Assembly (NCBI GenBank): GCA_025677835.1
Contig: JAIXMR010000112.1
Location: forward strand, 29,144 to 93,143
Reading direction: 5' to 3'
Origin: Sporodiniella umbellata
Taxonomy: Eukaryota > Mucoromycota > Mucoromycetes > Mucorales > Rhizopodaceae
DNA: 64,000 nucleotides
Under the pieces are notes generated by a model that worked only from the letters and a program-made list of their open reading frames with translations, made no database searches and was not told where the DNA came from. Positions 60,567-64,000 of this stretch are shown here, piece by piece. The position numbers and the translations under genes are program-made. The stretch's first letter is position 1. Every line of letters starts with the position of its first letter.

Positions 60567-62284
60567 CAAACTTACAGTACCAACTTCATAAATAAAAGTC
60601 TTTTATAGTACACAAAATTTTTTTTCTTTGTCTTGCTTTTTATAATTTATTGGTCTTGTCAATAAAATAAAACCTTTCATATTTTTCAACTTCTTGCTTT
60701 ATTTTTCCTTTTGATCCAGTACTTTGATATCATATCAAATACAACAAGTTTTATAGCACTACTTACTTTTTAACTCGGTCAATCAGCCGTTATATTTTTC
60801 CTAAATATGTAAAAGAGCGCTGGCAAAGCAGAACACGTATCTTCTTTGGATGGGTAATCTTTATAGACTATTTAGCTAGCAATCCTTGACAGAGCTTTAA
60901 GAATAAAACCAGCCAAGTATCAGCATGAACTACGTGTTTTACTTGAACTACAAAAAACATCACTCATGTCCCAGACAACTGTTGAAAACAAGCGCAGCAA
61001 CTGGGCGTTAGTCGAAACGATAAGTTTAACTAACATTCTACTTTCAGGTAGAACCTAAAATTGACAGATAGAAGCACTGGCGATAAAAGGCTGTACCATA
61101 GTGGTATAAGATGATATCACAGCCACTACACTGCCTTAAAGAATACATCATTGGCATATAGTCAGCGCTTTGGCCTACTAATAGTAACTGCCTACAAACT
61201 GTGAGTTTTTGAATGTACCTTTGGCAAAAAATTTTACCATAACATACGGTGCGAACCGATTATTCATACCCTCCCACTTTCTTGAATATGTATGTGGCTC
61301 TCCATATGCTTTCTCAAATTGCACTGAGTTGGCAGTAACACGCCATTTATACCTCTCACTATACTTATTCATCAATTTTGAATGTCCTAGTCAAAAATTT
61401 AGGGGGTAGGTTTGCGTTCTGTATAATAGAATCCCATTTTTTGAAAATACCTTTTTTACTTGAGACGTGGGACCAAAATATAAATGGCGACATTCATTCA
61501 GTATTGCGACTCTATGAAACAGACTGAACGCAGCATCAGATACTTAATAGACAGTAGCCCAAGTTACATTATACTAGATACCAGTTGTATTATGAAGCAA
61601 CCGAGAATAGTGTAGAATGGATGATGTATCAAGACTACGATTAGAGCAATTCTAGCAGTTGATCAAGACTCCTGTAGTCATTTGCTCAGGAAGTGAGAGA
61701 GGTTTACGCCATCTTTCTGAGTGACCTCAAATAAAAGCGTTTCTAATCATAGTATTCAAAACAGTAAAGACTTTACGAGAGCATCTTCTCTAACCGCAAA
61801 CTTTTAAAGAGTATTTATTACTGATGATATTTGCTTGACATCAATATATGATTGTACAAGAGCTGAATTTCCTATGCGCCTCACTACAATAACACAACCT
61901 TTGTATCACTCAACCAAATTATTATCAGTTCTCAGTAAAAGTACAATTATATATTTATTGACAGGTTGAACGTAATAGTTGGATGTATATAATTGCCAGC
62001 AAAAATAAGGAATGGAAAGAAAACCTTTCGACTCGTAGGAGGATCAACGTATTTGCTTCATTTACTCTTAGCAGAAGCCCTAGATAGGTATTCTTCAAAA
62101 CAAAAATCCAAATTTAGCTACTGGTTAACAAAGATAGAGAACCAACTGACGCAGGTGTTTTGAGACATCTATATAAAAACCGTTGAAGATCGCGACTATA
62201 TCGTTAATGCTCAACTGTTATAACAATACCTTTTCAGAAAAAGATGTTTCACAATCTGTGTTTTTCAAAGATCTAAGCAAAGCT
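60101..62284. other. Gene-poor AT-rich region, right part
   Basis: About 2.2 kb between minisatellite and satellite array. It contains a perfect 7-bp hairpin near 60335-60351 followed by CTAG, a T tract joined to an A tract (about 60531-60566) and one 65-codon minus-strand frame (61375-61178) of unknown nature. No gene is supported. Confidence 0.5.
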
Positions 62285-64000
62285 TCATAGTACAGAACCC
62301 TCAACCACTCAGCGAACGGCCTTGGCAAGTCATGCACCAGAAATGAGCAACAGTATGAAAGGAAATAGTAAGGTAGACCAACTATTACAGACCATCAACC
62401 ACTTTTAGTAAGCGGCCAAATGCAATCATAAAGCCCAAGTCCGGCAATCATTAACAAGAGTACTTTGTATGGGTACTGCTGGAAAACCTAGAAAGCAAGT
62501 TTCTGTCGTCTTTTTCAACCAGCTGTAGTTAAAGACCTCTTAGCCAGTCTTCTTCCAAATATACCTATTAAAAAAAAAAACACACTGAAAACCCATAATG
62601 CTGTAACAAGTATTTCAACTATATAGATTTACCGCATTATAAAAACTGGTTGAAGCAGATGACAAAACCTGGGTACATCAATAGGTACCAGCCATACTCA
62701 TAGTACAGAACCCTCAACCACTCAACGAACGGTCTTGGCAAGTCATGCGCCAGAAATGAGCAACAGTATGAAAGGAAATAGTAAGGTAGACCAACTATTA
62801 CAGACCATCAACCACTTTTAGTAAGCGGCCAAATGCAATCATAAAGCCCAAGTCCGGCAATCATTAACAAGAGTACTTTGTATGGGTACTGCTGGAAAAC
62901 CTAGAAAGCAAGTTTCTGTCATCTTTTTCAACCAGCTGTAGTTAAAGACCTCTTAGCCAGTCTTCTTCCAAATATACCTATTAAAAAAAAAAACACACTG
63001 AAAACCCATAATGCTGTAACAAGTATTTCAACTATATAGATTTACCGCATTATAAAAACTGGTTGAAGCAGATGACAAAACCTGGGTACATCAATAGGTA
63101 CCAGCCATACTCATAGTACAGAACCCTCAACCACTCAACGAACGGTCTTGGCAAGTCATGCGCCAGAAATGAGCAACAGTATGAAAGGAAATAGTAAGGT
63201 AGACCAACTATTACAGACCATCAACCACTTTTAGTAAGCGGCCAAATGCAATCATAAAGCCCAAGTCCGGCAATCATTAACAAGAGTACTTTGTATGGGT
63301 ACTGCTGGAAAACCTAGAAAGCAAGTTTCTGTCATCTTTTTCAACCAGCTGTAGTTAAAGACCTCTTAGCCAGTCTTCTTCCAAATATACCTATTAAAAA
63401 AAAAAACACACTGAAAACCCATAATGCTGTAACAAGTATTTCAACTATATAGATTTACCGCATTATAAAAACTGGTTGAAGCAGATGACAAAACCTGGGT
63501 ACATCAATAGGTACCAGCCATACTCATAGTACAGAACCCTCAACCACTCAACGAACGGTCTTGGCAAGTCATGCGCCAGAAATGAGCAACAGTATGAAAG
63601 GAAATAGTAAGGTAGACCAACTATTACAGACCATCAACCACTTTTAGTAAGCGGCCAAATGCAATCATAAAGCCCAAGTCCGGCAATCATTAACAAGAGT
63701 ACTTTGTATGGGTACTGCTGGAAAACCTAGAAAGCAAGTTTCTGTCATCTTTTTCAACCAGCTGTAGTTAAAGACCTCTTAGCCAGTCTTCTTCCAAATA
63801 TACCTATTAAAAAAAAAAACACACTGAAAACCCATAATGCTGTAACAAGTATTTCAACTATATAGATTTACCGCATTATAAAAACTGGTTGAAGCAGATG
63901 ACAAAACCTGGGTACATCAATAGGTACCAGCCATACTCATAGTACAGAACCCTCAACCACTCAATGAACGGTCTTGGCAAGTCATGCGCCAGAAATGAGC
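62285..64000. repeat. Tandem satellite array, 413-bp unit, continues past window end
   Basis: Unit boundaries by eye at 62285, 62698, 63111, 63524 and 63937, each exactly 413 bp apart, giving four full copies and a 64-base start of a fifth. Copies 2-4 look identical; copy 1 differs by about four substitutions and copy 5 by at least one (CTCAATGAAC). Each unit holds an A10 tract, and a short inverted pair TTCAACCAG ... CTGGTTGAA about 130 nt apart. No open frame runs through it. The array starts abruptly after unrelated AT-rich sequence. Confidence 0.95.

Noticed and set aside
61178..61375. 65-codon minus-strand frame in the gene-poor region
   Set aside because: Protein-like composition but isolated, without start context, introns or recognisable motif.

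Overview
This window is nuclear DNA from a filamentous fungus, most likely an early-diverging Mucoromycota species (Mucorales-like). The evidence is densely packed genes with many short GT-AG introns (about 45-100 nt), poly-T tracts before acceptors, AT-rich spacers, and protein families such as Dicer, CreA-like C2H2 factor, Ecm33-like GPI protein, CaMKK-type kinase, HSF-type factor and CENP-B-like HTH protein. Splice models were built by hand. The multi-exon models given with lengths close as uninterrupted frames (Dicer 1541 codons, DDB1 1131, CSN3 446, MFS 500), which supports both models and sequence quality. Two small exceptions are noted under ZPR1 and the NRPS-like gene.

Layout. 1-11.3 kb (+): exocyst Sec8, Dicer, ZPR1. 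12.4-13 kb (+): CreA/Mig1-like repressor. 13.5-15.9 kb (-): a long-chain fatty alcohol oxidase with several frame breaks. 16.9-19.4 kb (+): RecQ helicase. 20.9-22.6 kb (+): CaMKK-like kinase. 22.8-24.3 kb (-): Ecm33-like wall protein. 26.2-30 kb (+): DDB1. 30.2-30.7 kb (-): small Apq12-like membrane protein. 31.4-33.3 kb (+): MFS transporter. 33.6-35.8 kb (+): PRRC2/BAT2-N-like protein. 36-36.9 kb (-): HSF-type factor. 37.6-38.6 kb (-): NAD glycerol-3-phosphate dehydrogenase. 39.6-40.1 kb (+): CENP-B-like HTH protein. 43-44 kb (+): glutamine synthetase. 44.4-46 kb (+): O-fucosyltransferase-like protein. 46.1-48.6 kb (+): three small proteins, two with a predicted membrane helix. 49-50 kb (-): Cox18-like insertase. 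50.3-51.5 kb (+): universal stress protein. 51.5-53.3 kb (-): CSN3. 53.5-56.8 kb (-): A-T-R NRPS-like reductase. 56.8-62.3 kb: no convincing gene, one minisatellite. 62.3-64 kb: a 413-bp tandem satellite running off the window end.

Functional links are loose, as expected for a eukaryotic chromosome. DDB1 (CUL4 ligase adaptor) and CSN3 (cullin deneddylation) belong to one regulatory axis. The kinase, CreA-like repressor and glutamine synthetase belong to carbon and nitrogen control. Dicer shows that an RNAi machinery is present. No prokaryote-like cluster, CRISPR array, convincing tRNA or rRNA was seen. The most unusual items are the satellite array, the frame-broken oxidase, a GA microsatellite intron inside the Dicer catalytic core, 11-12 nt microexons, a convergent coding overlap between USP and CSN3, and a stand-alone CENP-B-type DNA-binding protein.
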